A stretch of 64,000 nucleotides of DNA from an uncultured Williamsia sp. (GTDB lineage: Bacteria; Actinomycetota; Actinomycetes; Mycobacteriales; Mycobacteriaceae), in contig NZ_CANLWM010000005.1 in assembly GCF_947494875.1 (NCBI RefSeq), forward strand, positions 310,001-374,000, written 5' to 3'. The notes beneath the pieces were generated by a model. It was not told where the DNA came from. It worked only from the letters and a program-made list of their open reading frames with translations, and ran no database searches. The translations under genes and the position numbers were made by a program. Shown piece by piece: positions 44,155 to 55,171 of the stretch (the stretch's first letter is position 1; the number at the start of each line of letters is the position of its first letter).

Positions 44155-45024
44155 CTACAGGCTGCGGGCGGAGAACGTGTCGCAGGACGCCGGATCGCCT
44201 GTGCGATAGCCGGTCTGGAACCACCGGACACGCTGCGCGGACGATCCGTGGGTCCAGCCCTCCGAGTCGTTCCTGCCGGACAGCGTGTCGTCGCCGATGG
44301 CCTTCGCGGTCTGGATCACCTCGGAGATCTGCTCCTGGGAGATGGGCGCGAGCATCGCGTCGGGCCCCTTGTCGGCGTGTTCGGCCCACACACCGGCGTA
44401 GCAGTCGGCCTGCAGCTCCAGGCGCACCGAGCCCGACGTGGCGCCGCGGGACCCGAGCCGTTGCGCCTCCTCCATCGTCCCCATCAGGTTCTGTACGTGG
44501 TGACCGAACTCGTGCGCCACCACGTACTCCTGGGCGAGCGGCCCGTTGCTGCCGCCGAGCTGGTCGGACAGCGTCGTGAAGAACGTCGGGTCGAAGTAGG
44601 CGGTGCGGTCGCCGGGGCAGTAGAACGGCCCCACCGACGACGTCGCCGAACCACAGCCGCCGGTGCTGATCGCGTCGGCGAAGATCACGGTCTTCGGCTT
44701 CGTGTAGCCCTGCATCAGGGTCGGCCACACCTCGTCGAGGCTGTTGGTGGTGGCCACGATCCGGCAGATGGTGTCGGAGTTCGCCTTCTGCACCGTGCAG
44801 CTGTCGATCTGCTGCTGGATGGCCTGATTCGTGGTGCCCTGACTCGTCGACGACGATCCACCGTCGCCGCCGAGGATGTCGCCGGGGTTCACCCCGAACA
44901 GAACGGCCACGATCGCGACGATCAGCCCGGCACCACCCCCGAGCGCGATCCGCCCACGACCTCCGCCGCCACCGCCGCCGGACACCCCGCTCGTGTCGAG
45001 CGGACCGTCACCCTGGAACGTCAT
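44155..45024 (-). CDS. Membrane-anchored neutral zinc metallopeptidase (YpfJ family)
   Basis: A 289-aa protein with a Gly-rich cytoplasmic start, one membrane helix ([15 protein letters not shown]) and an outside catalytic domain with the zincin motif HEFGHHVQ in [15 protein letters not shown] and a downstream [15 protein letters not shown] third-ligand region. [16 protein letters not shown] is also diagnostic of the family. Physiological substrates are unknown. It corresponds to Rv2575c. It is divergent from aspS and 57 bases upstream of the DUF885 gene, possibly in one transcript. Confidence 0.9.
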   Translation of the reverse strand: MTFQGDGPLDTSGVSGGGGGGGRGRIALGGGAGLIVAIVAVLFGVNPGDILGGDGGSSSTSQGTTNQAIQQQIDSCTVQKANSDTICRIVATTNSLDEVWPTLMQGYTKPKTVIFADAISTGGCGSATSSVGPFYCPGDRTAYFDPTFFTTLSDQLGGSNGPLAQEYVVAHEFGHHVQNLMGTMEEAQRLGSRGATSGSVRLELQADCYAGVWAEHADKGPDAMLAPISQEQISEVIQTAKAIGDDTLSGRNDSEGWTHGSSAQRVRWFQTGYRTGDPASCDTFSARSL

Positions 45025-45079
45025 GCCACCCCTTCGTGCCCACCACCGACGGGCGTCGAGTCGGACATCTGATCGTACG

Positions 45080-45085
45080 TAGGAT
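45080..45085 (+). promoter_or_regulatory. Probable -10 element (TAGGAT) of aspS
   Basis: TAGGAT in the 119-base gap between the divergent metallopeptidase and aspS starts, 59 bases before the aspS GTG. AGAGAGGA at 45131-45138 is the ribosome-binding site. Confidence 0.45.
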
Positions 45086-45143
45086 GAGCGGCGCCGTGGG
45101 GCCGACCGCAGGCACCCCCGGAGAGTCTCGAGAGAGGACGCAC

Positions 45144-46940
<1,797 letters not shown>

Positions 46941-46950
46941 CCGGCCGTCG

Positions 46951-47880
46951 ATGCTGCACCTGCGGGTGATCGTCCCGGCCGACGAGTCCGCGGAGGTCCT
47001 CGACCACCTGCGGTCGGCGGTGGGCGTCACCCACGTCGTCGTCAGCCCCGGTGCCGCCGTCGACCCCGTCGGTGACCTCCTGCAGGCCGACGTCACCCGG
47101 GAGGCCGCCGACGCGGTGCTCGACGCCCTGACCGCTCGCGGACTGCAGCATCGGGGCGCGATCACCATGGAGCCGCTCGACACCGTCCTCTCCGACGCGG
47201 CGGTCCGGGCGGAGAAGGAGGCGCCGGGTGATCCCGACGACGCCATCGTCTGGCACGAACTCACCGGCCGGACCCGCGACGACGCCACCCTGAGCGTCAC
47301 GTTCCTCGCCTTCCTCACCATCGCGTGTCTGCTCGCCGCGGTCGGGGTCATCACCGACTCACCGGTGACGGTGGTGGGCGCGATGGTCGTCGGACCCGAG
47401 TTCGGCCCGCTCGCCGGCATCGCCGTGGGTGCGGTGGCCCGCCGGGCCGACCTGGCGCGGCGGTCGCTGATCGCCCTGCTCGTCGGGTTCCCCGTCGCCA
47501 TGGTCGTCACCGGCCTGGCTGCGCTGGCGGCCGAGGCGGTCGGGCTCGTCGAACTCCGCGACGTGACCTCCGCCGACCAGGTCGACTTCATCTACCAGGT
47601 CGGGGTGTTCTCGTTCGTGGTCGCGGTCCTCGCGGGGGCGGCCGGCATGCTCTCGCTGGTCTCGGCGAAGTCCGCGGCCCTGGTCGGCGTCTTCATCTCG
47701 GTGACGACGGTGCCCGCGGCCGGGTACGCGGTGATCGCGGCGACCCTGGGACAGTGGGCGGTCGCCGCGGAGTCGGCCGCCCAGCTCGCCGTCAACATGA
47801 TCGGGATCGTGCTCGCCGGGGCGGGCGTGCTCTGGGCACATCGGGCGGCGGCCCGGCGGCGCGCGGCCCGCGCGTCCTGA
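46951..47880 (+). CDS. DUF389 family membrane protein
   Basis: A 309-aa protein with a soluble N-terminal half (about 1-105, ferredoxin-like: MLHLRVIVPADESAEVLDHL) and a C-terminal half of six or so hydrophobic helices including VVGAMVVGPEFGPLAGIAVG, the DUF389 hallmark. Homologues are proposed transporters, but no substrate is established. It starts 10 bases after the aspS stop, with a weak ribosome-binding site, so it is probably in the aspS transcript. A possible terminator stem CGGGTG/CACCCG lies at about 47914-47931 downstream. Confidence 0.85.
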   Translation: MLHLRVIVPADESAEVLDHLRSAVGVTHVVVSPGAAVDPVGDLLQADVTREAADAVLDALTARGLQHRGAITMEPLDTVLSDAAVRAEKEAPGDPDDAIVWHELTGRTRDDATLSVTFLAFLTIACLLAAVGVITDSPVTVVGAMVVGPEFGPLAGIAVGAVARRADLARRSLIALLVGFPVAMVVTGLAALAAEAVGLVELRDVTSADQVDFIYQVGVFSFVVAVLAGAAGMLSLVSAKSAALVGVFISVTTVPAAGYAVIAATLGQWAVAAESAAQLAVNMIGIVLAGAGVLWAHRAAARRRAARAS

Positions 47881-48025
47881 CCTCGAAAGTCCCAGCGGGA
47901 GCGGCTCGCCCACGGGTGACGTCACACCCGCTCGTGCGGTGGGTCCCGCCGATGTGTGATGGGATCGGGGACACCGCCGGGCACCCGAGCTCCGACCAGG
48001 CCGGCGCCGGGAAGGACTCTCCGCC

Positions 48026-51000
48026 GTGACGATCAAGGTCGCCCTCGAGCACCGGACGAGCTACACCTTCGACCGTCCCGTCACCATCCATCCCCACGTG
48101 GTCCGGCTGCGACCAGCGCCGCACTCGCGGACGCCGATCGAGGCCTACTCGCTGCGGGTCGAGCCCGACGACCACTTCGTCAACTGGCAACAGGACGCGT
48201 TCAGCAACTACCAGGCACGCCTGGTGTTCCCGACCCCGGCGACGTCGCTGACCATCACCGTGGACCTCGTCGCCGACCTGACCTCGGTCAACCCGTTCGA
48301 CTTCTTCGTCGAGGAGGCGGCGCAGGAGACCGGGTTCGTCTATGGCGACGCACTCCGCGCCGACCTCGAGCCCTACCTGCGGGATGTCGCACCGACCGGC
48401 CGGCACGCCGAACGCACGGCGGGTGGGGACGGCGCCGCACCGCTCGTCGACGAGTGGGTCGCCGCCCACCGCCCGTCGCCGGGCACCCGCACCATCGACC
48501 ACCTCGTCGCCGTGAACCGGGCGTTGCGCGACGACATCGGGTACACCGTGCGGCTCGAGGCCGGCGTGCAGACCCCCGAACACACGCTGTCGTCGGCGAT
48601 CGGCTCCTGTCGGGACTCGGCGTGGCTGCTCGTCGCGATCCTGCGGCGCATGGGACTGGCTGCGCGGTTCGTCTCGGGCTACCTCGTGCAACTCACCTCC
48701 GACATCCCCGCCGTCGACGGGCCGTCGGGTCCGTCGGCGGACTTCACCGACCTGCACGCCTGGACCGAGGTGTACCTGCCCGGCGCGGGCTGGGTGGGCA
48801 TGGACCCGACCTCGGGCCTGTTCGCCGGCGAGGGGCACATCCCGCTCGCGGCGACCCCGGCGCCTGGCGGCGCCGCGCCCATCACCGGCGCGACCGGTCC
48901 GTGTCACGCGACGATGGACTTCTCGAACACGGTCACACGGTTCCACGAGGACCCGCGGGTCACGTTGCCGTACACCGACGACCAGTGGCGGCGTGTCGTC
49001 GACCTCGGCGCCCACGTGGACGACCTGATGGCGTCGCAGGGTGTCGACCTGACCATGGGCGGCGAACCGACGTTCGTGTCGATCGACGACCAGACGTCAC
49101 CGGAGTGGACGACCGCCGCGGACGGGCCGCACAAGCGGCGTCGGGCGTCGGTGCTCGCCGAGAGCCTGCGTGAGAAGTACGCCCCCCATGGCCTCGTGCA
49201 GCGCAGCCAGGGCAAGTGGTACCCCGGGGAGCCGTTGCCGCGCTGGCAGATCGCGTTGATGTGGCGCACCGACGGGGAGGCCCTGTGGACCCGGCCCGAG
49301 CTGCTCGCCGACCCCTGGCCCGACGACGACGCCGCCCGGCGGTCCATGGCGGGTGAGCCCTCGACGCCCACCGCGGCGACGGCGGCGCGGTCCCGGAGGT
49401 TCATCGAGGCGGTCGCCGCCGCGCTGCACCTGCCGACGACGACCGTCGCACCCGCCTACGAGGACCCACTCCTGGCGCTCGCGGACTCGCTGCGCCGCCC
49501 CGTCGGGACCCCCGCGCCCGCGACGGCGATCGCGGACGACGCGCCCGACCTCGGACCCGACGACGACTCTGCCGACCGACGGGCCGCGTTGCTCGCCGCG
49601 CTCGACGCACCTGTCGTCGACGCGACCGCGCACGTGCTGCCGATCAGCCGCACCGAGGACGACGCGGCGTGGGAGTCGACCCCGTGGACGACTCGGCGCA
49701 AGCGATTGGTGCTGTCGGCGGGGACATCCCCGGCCGGCCTCCGACTCCCGTTGGGATCGCTGTCGTGGTCGGCCCCGCCGCTGCTGCCGGACACGGACCC
49801 CACGGCACCGACACCGGCACTGCGCGCTCCCGGACCGCCGCCGGAGGTGACGATCGTGGCGCCGGGGGCCACCTCGCCACCGCCCGCCACCGACCCCGAG
49901 ACCCGGCCGGTGCCGCGTACCGCCGTCGTCGCCGAGGTCCGCGACGACGTCCTCCACGTCTTCCTGCCGCCGACACAGACGCTGGAGGACTTCGTCGACC
50001 TGGTGTCCGCGGTGGAGGAGGCGGCCGCCCGCACCGGCGAGCCGGTCGTCGTCGAGGGATACGGCCCGCCCGCCGACGCCCGGCTCCAGTCGCTGTCGGT
50101 GACGCCGGACCCGGGTGTCATCGAGGTCAACGTGCAACCGACCGCGTCCTTCGCCGAGCAGTCGGAGTTGTTGGGCGAGTTGTACTCCCAGGCCCGTCTG
50201 GCGCGCCTGGGCACCGAGTCCTTCGACCTCGACGGCTCCCACGGGGGTACCGGTGGCGGCAACCACATCACGCTGGGTGGTGTCACCCCCGCGCGGTCCC
50301 CGTTGCTGCGACGGCCGGACCTGCTCGTCTCGATGATCGCCTACTGGCAGCGGCACCCGTCGCTGTCGTACCTGTTCTCGGGCCGGTTCGTCGGCACCAC
50401 CTCGCAGGCGCCCCGCGCCGACGAGGGTCGCGAGGACGCGCTCTACGAACTCGAGATCGCGTTCGCCGAGATCGACCGTCTCTCCCGGGACGGACACACC
50501 GCGCCGTGGACCGTCGACCGCGCGCTGCGCCACCTGCTCACCGACATCACCGGCAACACCCACCGGGCCGAGTTCTGCATCGACAAGCTGTACAGCCCGG
50601 ACTCCGCGCGGGGACGCCTCGGCCTGCTGGAGCTGCGCGCGTTCGAGATGCCGCCGCACCACCGGATGGCGATGGTGCAGTCGCTGCTGGTCCGCTGCCT
50701 GGTCGCCTGGTTCTGGCAGCACCCGTTCCGTGGTCGGCTCATCCGGCACGGTGCCGAGCTGCACGGCCGACATCTGTTGCCGCACCACGTCATCGCCGAC
50801 ATCGCTTCGGTCGCCGCGGACCTGCGCGACGCCGGACTCGACTTCGACACCGCCTGGCTCGACCCGTTCACCGAGTTCCGGTTCCCCCGCCTGGGGACCG
50901 TCGCCATCCGCGGCCACGAGATCGAGCTGCGCGGTGCGATCGAACCGTGGAACACGCTGGGGGAGGAGTCGACCGGGACCGGGACGGCCCGCTACGTCGA

Positions 51001-51457
51001 CTCCTCGGTGGAGCGTGTGCAGGTCCGGGTCACCGGCAGCGACGACGACCGGTTCGTGCTGACCTGCAACGGGATCCCCGTCCCGCTGGCCGCCACCGAA
51101 CGCCCGGGCGAACGGGTCGCCGGCATCCGGTTCCGGGCGTGGCAGCCGCCGAGCGCGTTGCACCCGACGATCAGCATCGACTCGCCCCTCGTCTTCGACC
51201 TCGTCGACACCGTCACCGGCCGATCGGTGGGCGGCGCGACCTACCACGTCGTGCATCCCGGCGGACGTTCCTACGAGCGGCCCCCGGTGAACGCCGTCGA
51301 GGCCGAGTCCCGACGCAACGGCCGGTTCGAGGCCATCGGTCACACCCCCGGACAGGTCGACGTGGCGTCGATCCGCGAGATGCGTGCCCGCCTGGCCGTC
51401 GACGTCGGTGTGCCGGGCATCCTCGACCTGCGCCGGGCACGTACGGTTTTGAGGTGA
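48026..51457 (+). CDS. Transglutaminase-like protease fused to DUF2126
   Basis: An 1143-aa two-module cytosolic protein, equivalent to Rv2566. Residues about 1-300 are a bacterial transglutaminase-like N-terminal domain plus a papain-like core with C195 (IGSCRDSAWLL), the histidine in DLHAWTEVYLPG and the aspartate in GMDPTSGL. From about residue 335 (QGVDLTMGGEPTFVSIDD) to the end is DUF2126, a predicted COOH-NH2-ligase-type domain, with GTGGGNHITLGG and FCIDKLYSPDSARGRLGLLELRAFEMPPHHRMA. GTG 48026 follows GGGAAGGA. It overlaps the next gene by GTGA. Predicted role: making or trimming an isopeptide-bonded product; unproven. Confidence 0.88.
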   Translation: MTIKVALEHRTSYTFDRPVTIHPHVVRLRPAPHSRTPIEAYSLRVEPDDHFVNWQQDAFSNYQARLVFPTPATSLTITVDLVADLTSVNPFDFFVEEAAQETGFVYGDALRADLEPYLRDVAPTGRHAERTAGGDGAAPLVDEWVAAHRPSPGTRTIDHLVAVNRALRDDIGYTVRLEAGVQTPEHTLSSAIGSCRDSAWLLVAILRRMGLAARFVSGYLVQLTSDIPAVDGPSGPSADFTDLHAWTEVYLPGAGWVGMDPTSGLFAGEGHIPLAATPAPGGAAPITGATGPCHATMDFSNTVTRFHEDPRVTLPYTDDQWRRVVDLGAHVDDLMASQGVDLTMGGEPTFVSIDDQTSPEWTTAADGPHKRRRASVLAESLREKYAPHGLVQRSQGKWYPGEPLPRWQIALMWRTDGEALWTRPELLADPWPDDDAARRSMAGEPSTPTAATAARSRRFIEAVAAALHLPTTTVAPAYEDPLLALADSLRRPVGTPAPATAIADDAPDLGPDDDSADRRAALLAALDAPVVDATAHVLPISRTEDDAAWESTPWTTRRKRLVLSAGTSPAGLRLPLGSLSWSAPPLLPDTDPTAPTPALRAPGPPPEVTIVAPGATSPPPATDPETRPVPRTAVVAEVRDDVLHVFLPPTQTLEDFVDLVSAVEEAAARTGEPVVVEGYGPPADARLQSLSVTPDPGVIEVNVQPTASFAEQSELLGELYSQARLARLGTESFDLDGSHGGTGGGNHITLGGVTPARSPLLRRPDLLVSMIAYWQRHPSLSYLFSGRFVGTTSQAPRADEGREDALYELEIAFAEIDRLSRDGHTAPWTVDRALRHLLTDITGNTHRAEFCIDKLYSPDSARGRLGLLELRAFEMPPHHRMAMVQSLLVRCLVAWFWQHPFRGRLIRHGAELHGRHLLPHHVIADIASVAADLRDAGLDFDTAWLDPFTEFRFPRLGTVAIRGHEIELRGAIEPWNTLGEESTGTGTARYVDSSVERVQVRVTGSDDDRFVLTCNGIPVPLAATERPGERVAGIRFRAWQPPSALHPTISIDSPLVFDLVDTVTGRSVGGATYHVVHPGGRSYERPPVNAVEAESRRNGRFEAIGHTPGQVDVASIREMRARLAVDVGVPGILDLRRARTVLR

Positions 51458-54102
51458 CATCGGCCCGGACACCGTTCGACGCGACGTCGGCGACGTCCGG
51501 CGACGGGCCCGCCGCCGGGCTGATCGAGACCTACCGGGCCGAGCGGTTCGGACTCTTCGACGCCGCCGACCCCCGCGACCTCGGTGCCGGCGGTGTCCCG
51601 CACGACGAGTTCGTCGACCCCGACGGCGCCATCCGCCCGCAGTGGTCGGAACTGGTCGACGCCTACGCCCGCGCCGGTGAACCCGGCCTCACCCGCACCG
51701 ATGCGCGGTTGGCCGCGATGGTCGCCGACGAGGGCATCACCTACACACCGATCGACGACCACCCGCAGTCGCCTGCCTCGCCGGTGCCCTGGCGCCTCGA
51801 CAGCGTCCCGATCGTGCTCGACGGCGAGACCTGGGCGGACGTCGAAGCCGGTGTCGCGCAACGCTGCCGACTCCTCGACGCGCTTCTGGCCGACCTGTAC
51901 GGCCCGCAGCGGACCATCGAGGAGGGGATCGTCGCACCGGAGATGGTGTTCGGTCACCCGGGGTGGGTCGCGAAGGTCGGTGCCGGTGCACCCGCCGGGA
52001 CACGGTCGCTGGTCCTGCACGCCGCAGACCTCGGCCGCCTGCCCGACGGCGCGGTCGCGGTGTGGGGTGACTACACCGGCGCCCCGTCGGGCATCGGGTA
52101 CGCCCTGGCCGACCGGCGCATCGTGTCCCGGGTGCTCGCCGGACCCTTCGGGCGGGCCGTGCCGCGCCCGATCACCTCGTTCGCCGCGGCGCTGCGGGTC
52201 GCGCTCGTCGACGCGGCCCCGAGCGGTGTCGACGACCCGACGATCGTCGTCCTCAGTCCGGGATCGCTGTCGGAGACGTATTTCGACCAGGTCACCGTGG
52301 CGACCCACCTGGGTGTCCCGCTCGTCGAGGGCTCCGACCTGCTGGTCCGCAACGGCGCGGTGTACATGCGTTCGCTCGGCAGCTTCAAACGCGTCGACGT
52401 CGTCCTGCGCCGTGTCGACGCCGCCTGGTGCGACCCGCTGGACCTGCGGACCGACTCGCGCCTCGGTGTCGCCGGTCTCGTCGAGGCGGTCGCGCGGGGC
52501 GCGGTCACGGTGGTGAACACCCTCGGCAGCGGCGTCGTGGAGAACCCGGCGCTCCACACCGTCGCCGAGGCGCTGGCGCGAGCCCTGCTCGACGAGGAGC
52601 TGATCCTGCGTCCCGTCGACACGTGGTGGGCGGGCGATCCCTCCGGTGCCGACGAGATCCGCCGTCGCGTCGGCGATCTCGTGATCGACAACGTCCGCAC
52701 CGGTGAGCGGTTCGTCGGGCCCGAACTCGCCGCGGCGACGCGTGACACCCTGCGCGCCCGGGTGGACGCGGATCCCTGGCAGTGGGTGGGACGCGCCTGC
52801 CCGACGTTCTCGGTGAGCCCGGGCGCCGTCACCGTGCCGGGCGGACGGTCGCGACTGCGGCCCGCATCGGTGGCCCTGCGCACCTTCGCCGTCGCGCACG
52901 GCACCGGCTACACGGTGATGCCCGGCGGACTGGGGCAGGTCCTCGCCGACGGGATCGCCGGGGCGGGACTGCGCTCGGTCGCGGCGAAAGACGTCTGGGT
53001 GGTCGCCCCCGAACCCGCGGGCGACGCGCGCGTCACCGAGACGTCGGTCGCGATGTCGGTGCCGAGCACCGGCGCCGCCATCGACCGGTCGACGCTGGCA
53101 CCCCGTGTGCTCGCCGACCTGTTCTGGCTCGGCCGCTACGGCGAACGCACCGAGGCGACGGTGCGCATGGTGCGGGTGGCCACCGAGCGGCATCAGGCGC
53201 AGCGGTACCGGCCGCGCGCCGACGAGACCACCGTCGTCGCGCGGTTCCTCGCCGGTGTCGGCGCCGCCACCGGCACCGGACACCTCATCGAGGGCGGCGC
53301 GACGGACCTCACGGCCACGCTGGCGGCGATGACGACGGCGCGCACCGTCCCGGGCACCGTCGCGAACGCACTCGACCGCCTCGCGTCCTCGGCTCGCGCG
53401 GTCCGCGACCAGATGTCGACGAGCACATGGATGGTGCTCGGCACCGTCGAACGCGCGATGGCCGACCTGCGCACCGCCGACCCGCTCGACCTCGGCGACC
53501 TCGCCCGCGGTCACGAACAGATGCTGCACGGGATGCTCGCGCTGGCGGGCCTGCAGGCCGACTCGATGGTCCACGACCCGGGTTGGCTGTTCATGGACGC
53601 CGGGCGCCGGCTCGAGCGGATCATCCTGGTCGCCGAACTCCTGCGGGGGATCGCCGCGCAGCGGTCGGACCCGGACGTCGAGCAGGGTCTGCTCGAGGCG
53701 TTCCTCGTCGCCAACGAGTCCGCGGTCATCTACCGGCGGCGCAACCGCGCGGTGATGCGCCTGCGATCGGTCATCATGTTGTCCGTGCTCGACGAGACCA
53801 ACCCGCGGTCGGTGATCTACCAGCTCGACGCCCTGCGCGACGACTGGGACGCCATGCCGGACGAGGTGCGTTCGCCGTCGGTGGAGCGCACCGTCGCCGA
53901 CCTGGTCGCCGACGTGCGCCGTGTGGAGATCGGCGACCTCGTCGCCACCGACGACGCCGGTGCACGCGGCGACCTCGACCAGCTGTTGGCGCGGCTGTCC
54001 CAGGGCGCGCGGTCGGTGTCCGACCAGCTGGGCCGTACCCGCTTCGCGCCGCCGCGCGACCTGCAGCCGCTGTGGGGCGGCGCGCGCGCCCAGGTGCCGT
54101 GA
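51454..54102 (+). CDS. Circularly permuted ATP-grasp ligase fused to alpha-E domain
   Basis: An 882-aa fusion. Residues about 1-530 are a circularly permuted ATP-grasp domain (DUF404/407): PHDEFVDPDGAIRPQWSEL, GYALADRRIVSRVLAG, VEGSDLLVRNGAVYMRSLG, VVNTLGSGVVENPAL and VTVPGGRSRLRP are its landmark segments. Residues about 555-882 are the helical alpha-E (DUF403) domain, starting LAPRVLADLFWLGRYGERTEA. In many bacteria these are two adjacent genes; here, as in Rv2567, they are one. ATP-grasp enzymes form amide bonds from a carboxylate and an amine. It overlaps both neighbours, giving a three-gene coupled cassette. Confidence 0.87.
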   Translation: MTSARTPFDATSATSGDGPAAGLIETYRAERFGLFDAADPRDLGAGGVPHDEFVDPDGAIRPQWSELVDAYARAGEPGLTRTDARLAAMVADEGITYTPIDDHPQSPASPVPWRLDSVPIVLDGETWADVEAGVAQRCRLLDALLADLYGPQRTIEEGIVAPEMVFGHPGWVAKVGAGAPAGTRSLVLHAADLGRLPDGAVAVWGDYTGAPSGIGYALADRRIVSRVLAGPFGRAVPRPITSFAAALRVALVDAAPSGVDDPTIVVLSPGSLSETYFDQVTVATHLGVPLVEGSDLLVRNGAVYMRSLGSFKRVDVVLRRVDAAWCDPLDLRTDSRLGVAGLVEAVARGAVTVVNTLGSGVVENPALHTVAEALARALLDEELILRPVDTWWAGDPSGADEIRRRVGDLVIDNVRTGERFVGPELAAATRDTLRARVDADPWQWVGRACPTFSVSPGAVTVPGGRSRLRPASVALRTFAVAHGTGYTVMPGGLGQVLADGIAGAGLRSVAAKDVWVVAPEPAGDARVTETSVAMSVPSTGAAIDRSTLAPRVLADLFWLGRYGERTEATVRMVRVATERHQAQRYRPRADETTVVARFLAGVGAATGTGHLIEGGATDLTATLAAMTTARTVPGTVANALDRLASSARAVRDQMSTSTWMVLGTVERAMADLRTADPLDLGDLARGHEQMLHGMLALAGLQADSMVHDPGWLFMDAGRRLERIILVAELLRGIAAQRSDPDVEQGLLEAFLVANESAVIYRRRNRAVMRLRSVIMLSVLDETNPRSVIYQLDALRDDWDAMPDEVRSPSVERTVADLVADVRRVEIGDLVATDDAGARGDLDQLLARLSQGARSVSDQLGRTRFAPPRDLQPLWGGARAQVP

Positions 54103-55136
54103 CCCCGGACCCCGCCATGGTCGACCCCGTCGCGCCGGCCCCGGTCGCGGAGGACCCCGTCCCTGCTGGCACCCGCCGCTACGCCGTCACCCATCGCACG
54201 ACCTACTCCTACGACGACCTCGTCAGCTCCTCCTTCGGGCGCTGCCACCTGCTGCCACGAGATTTGCCCGGCCAACGGGTGTTGGAGGCCGCCGTCACCG
54301 TCGACCCCGAGCCGGCGGACCGGTCGACCGGCACCGACGTCTTCGGCAACGCCGACACGTACTTCCACGTACGCACACCCCACCGACGGCTCGAGGTGAC
54401 CGGCACCTCGCTCGTCGACGTCGACCCGATCGCACCCGACCTCGTGGAGCGGGGCCCCGCCCTCGACCCGTGGGAGTCCCACCGGCCCGGCCGGGACCGG
54501 CACCCGAGGTCGGTGGTGTACGTCCTCGACCTCGACCCGCCGGAGATCACCGACGTCGTGCGCGACTACGCGGCCGGTGTCCTCACCCCGGGGCGTCCGC
54601 TGATCGACGTCGTCGTCGACCTCACCACCCGGATCCACGCCGACTTCACCTACCGCTCCGGCTCGACCGCGGTCAGCACCCGGGTCGCGACGGTGATGGA
54701 CCGCCGGGAGGGGGTGTGCCAGGACTTCGCGCGCGTCGCCGTCGCCTGCCTGCGCAGTCACGGCCTGGCCGCCCGCTACGTGTCCGGCTATCTGGCGACC
54801 GAACCGCCCCCCGGACGCGACCGCGTCGTCGGTGCCGACGCGAGCCACGCGTGGGCCGCCGTGGGCACGTCCGACGGCCGCTGGATCGCGTTCGACCCGA
54901 CCAACGACACGCTCGTGGGTGAGAGGCACGTCACAGTCGCCGTCGGACGGGACTATGATGACGTACCGCCCCTGCGGGGCGTGATCTACACCGACGCGAC
55001 ATCGAGCTCCATCGAGGTCTCCGTCGACGTCGCCCCGCAGCCGCCGACGCCCGAGAACCGGGCGGACACCCGCGCGCAAGCAGCGACGCCCGGGTCACCG
55101 CACACCACTACTGCGAACGGGCACGACACCGTGTGA
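54099..55136 (+). CDS. Transglutaminase-like cysteine protease
   Basis: A 345-aa protein with the same architecture as the transglutaminase half of the first gene of this cassette: an N-terminal domain (RYAVTHRTTYSYDDLVSSSF) and the core with C207 (REGVCQDFARVAV), His in GADASHAWAAV and Asp in AFDPTND. The C-terminal 30 residues are low-complexity. GTG 54099 overlaps the preceding stop; ATG 54117 is an in-frame alternative. It is equivalent to Rv2569c. Two transglutaminase cores flanking an ATP-grasp/alpha-E fusion suggest hydrolysis or transfer on an amide product of the ligases. Confidence 0.87.
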   Translation: MTPDPAMVDPVAPAPVAEDPVPAGTRRYAVTHRTTYSYDDLVSSSFGRCHLLPRDLPGQRVLEAAVTVDPEPADRSTGTDVFGNADTYFHVRTPHRRLEVTGTSLVDVDPIAPDLVERGPALDPWESHRPGRDRHPRSVVYVLDLDPPEITDVVRDYAAGVLTPGRPLIDVVVDLTTRIHADFTYRSGSTAVSTRVATVMDRREGVCQDFARVAVACLRSHGLAARYVSGYLATEPPPGRDRVVGADASHAWAAVGTSDGRWIAFDPTNDTLVGERHVTVAVGRDYDDVPPLRGVIYTDATSSSIEVSVDVAPQPPTPENRADTRAQAATPGSPHTTTANGHDTV

Positions 55137-55163
55137 ACGGATGGGCGTGTCCGGCGCGTTGGG

Positions 55164-55169
55164 TAGGTT
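55164..55169 (+). promoter_or_regulatory. Probable -10 element (TAGGTT) of the phosphotransferase gene
   Basis: TAGGTT ends two bases before ATG 55172 but eight bases before the in-frame ATG 55178. If this is the promoter, transcription would begin at or near the second ATG, giving a leaderless mRNA. Confidence 0.45.
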
Positions 55170-55171
55170 GA

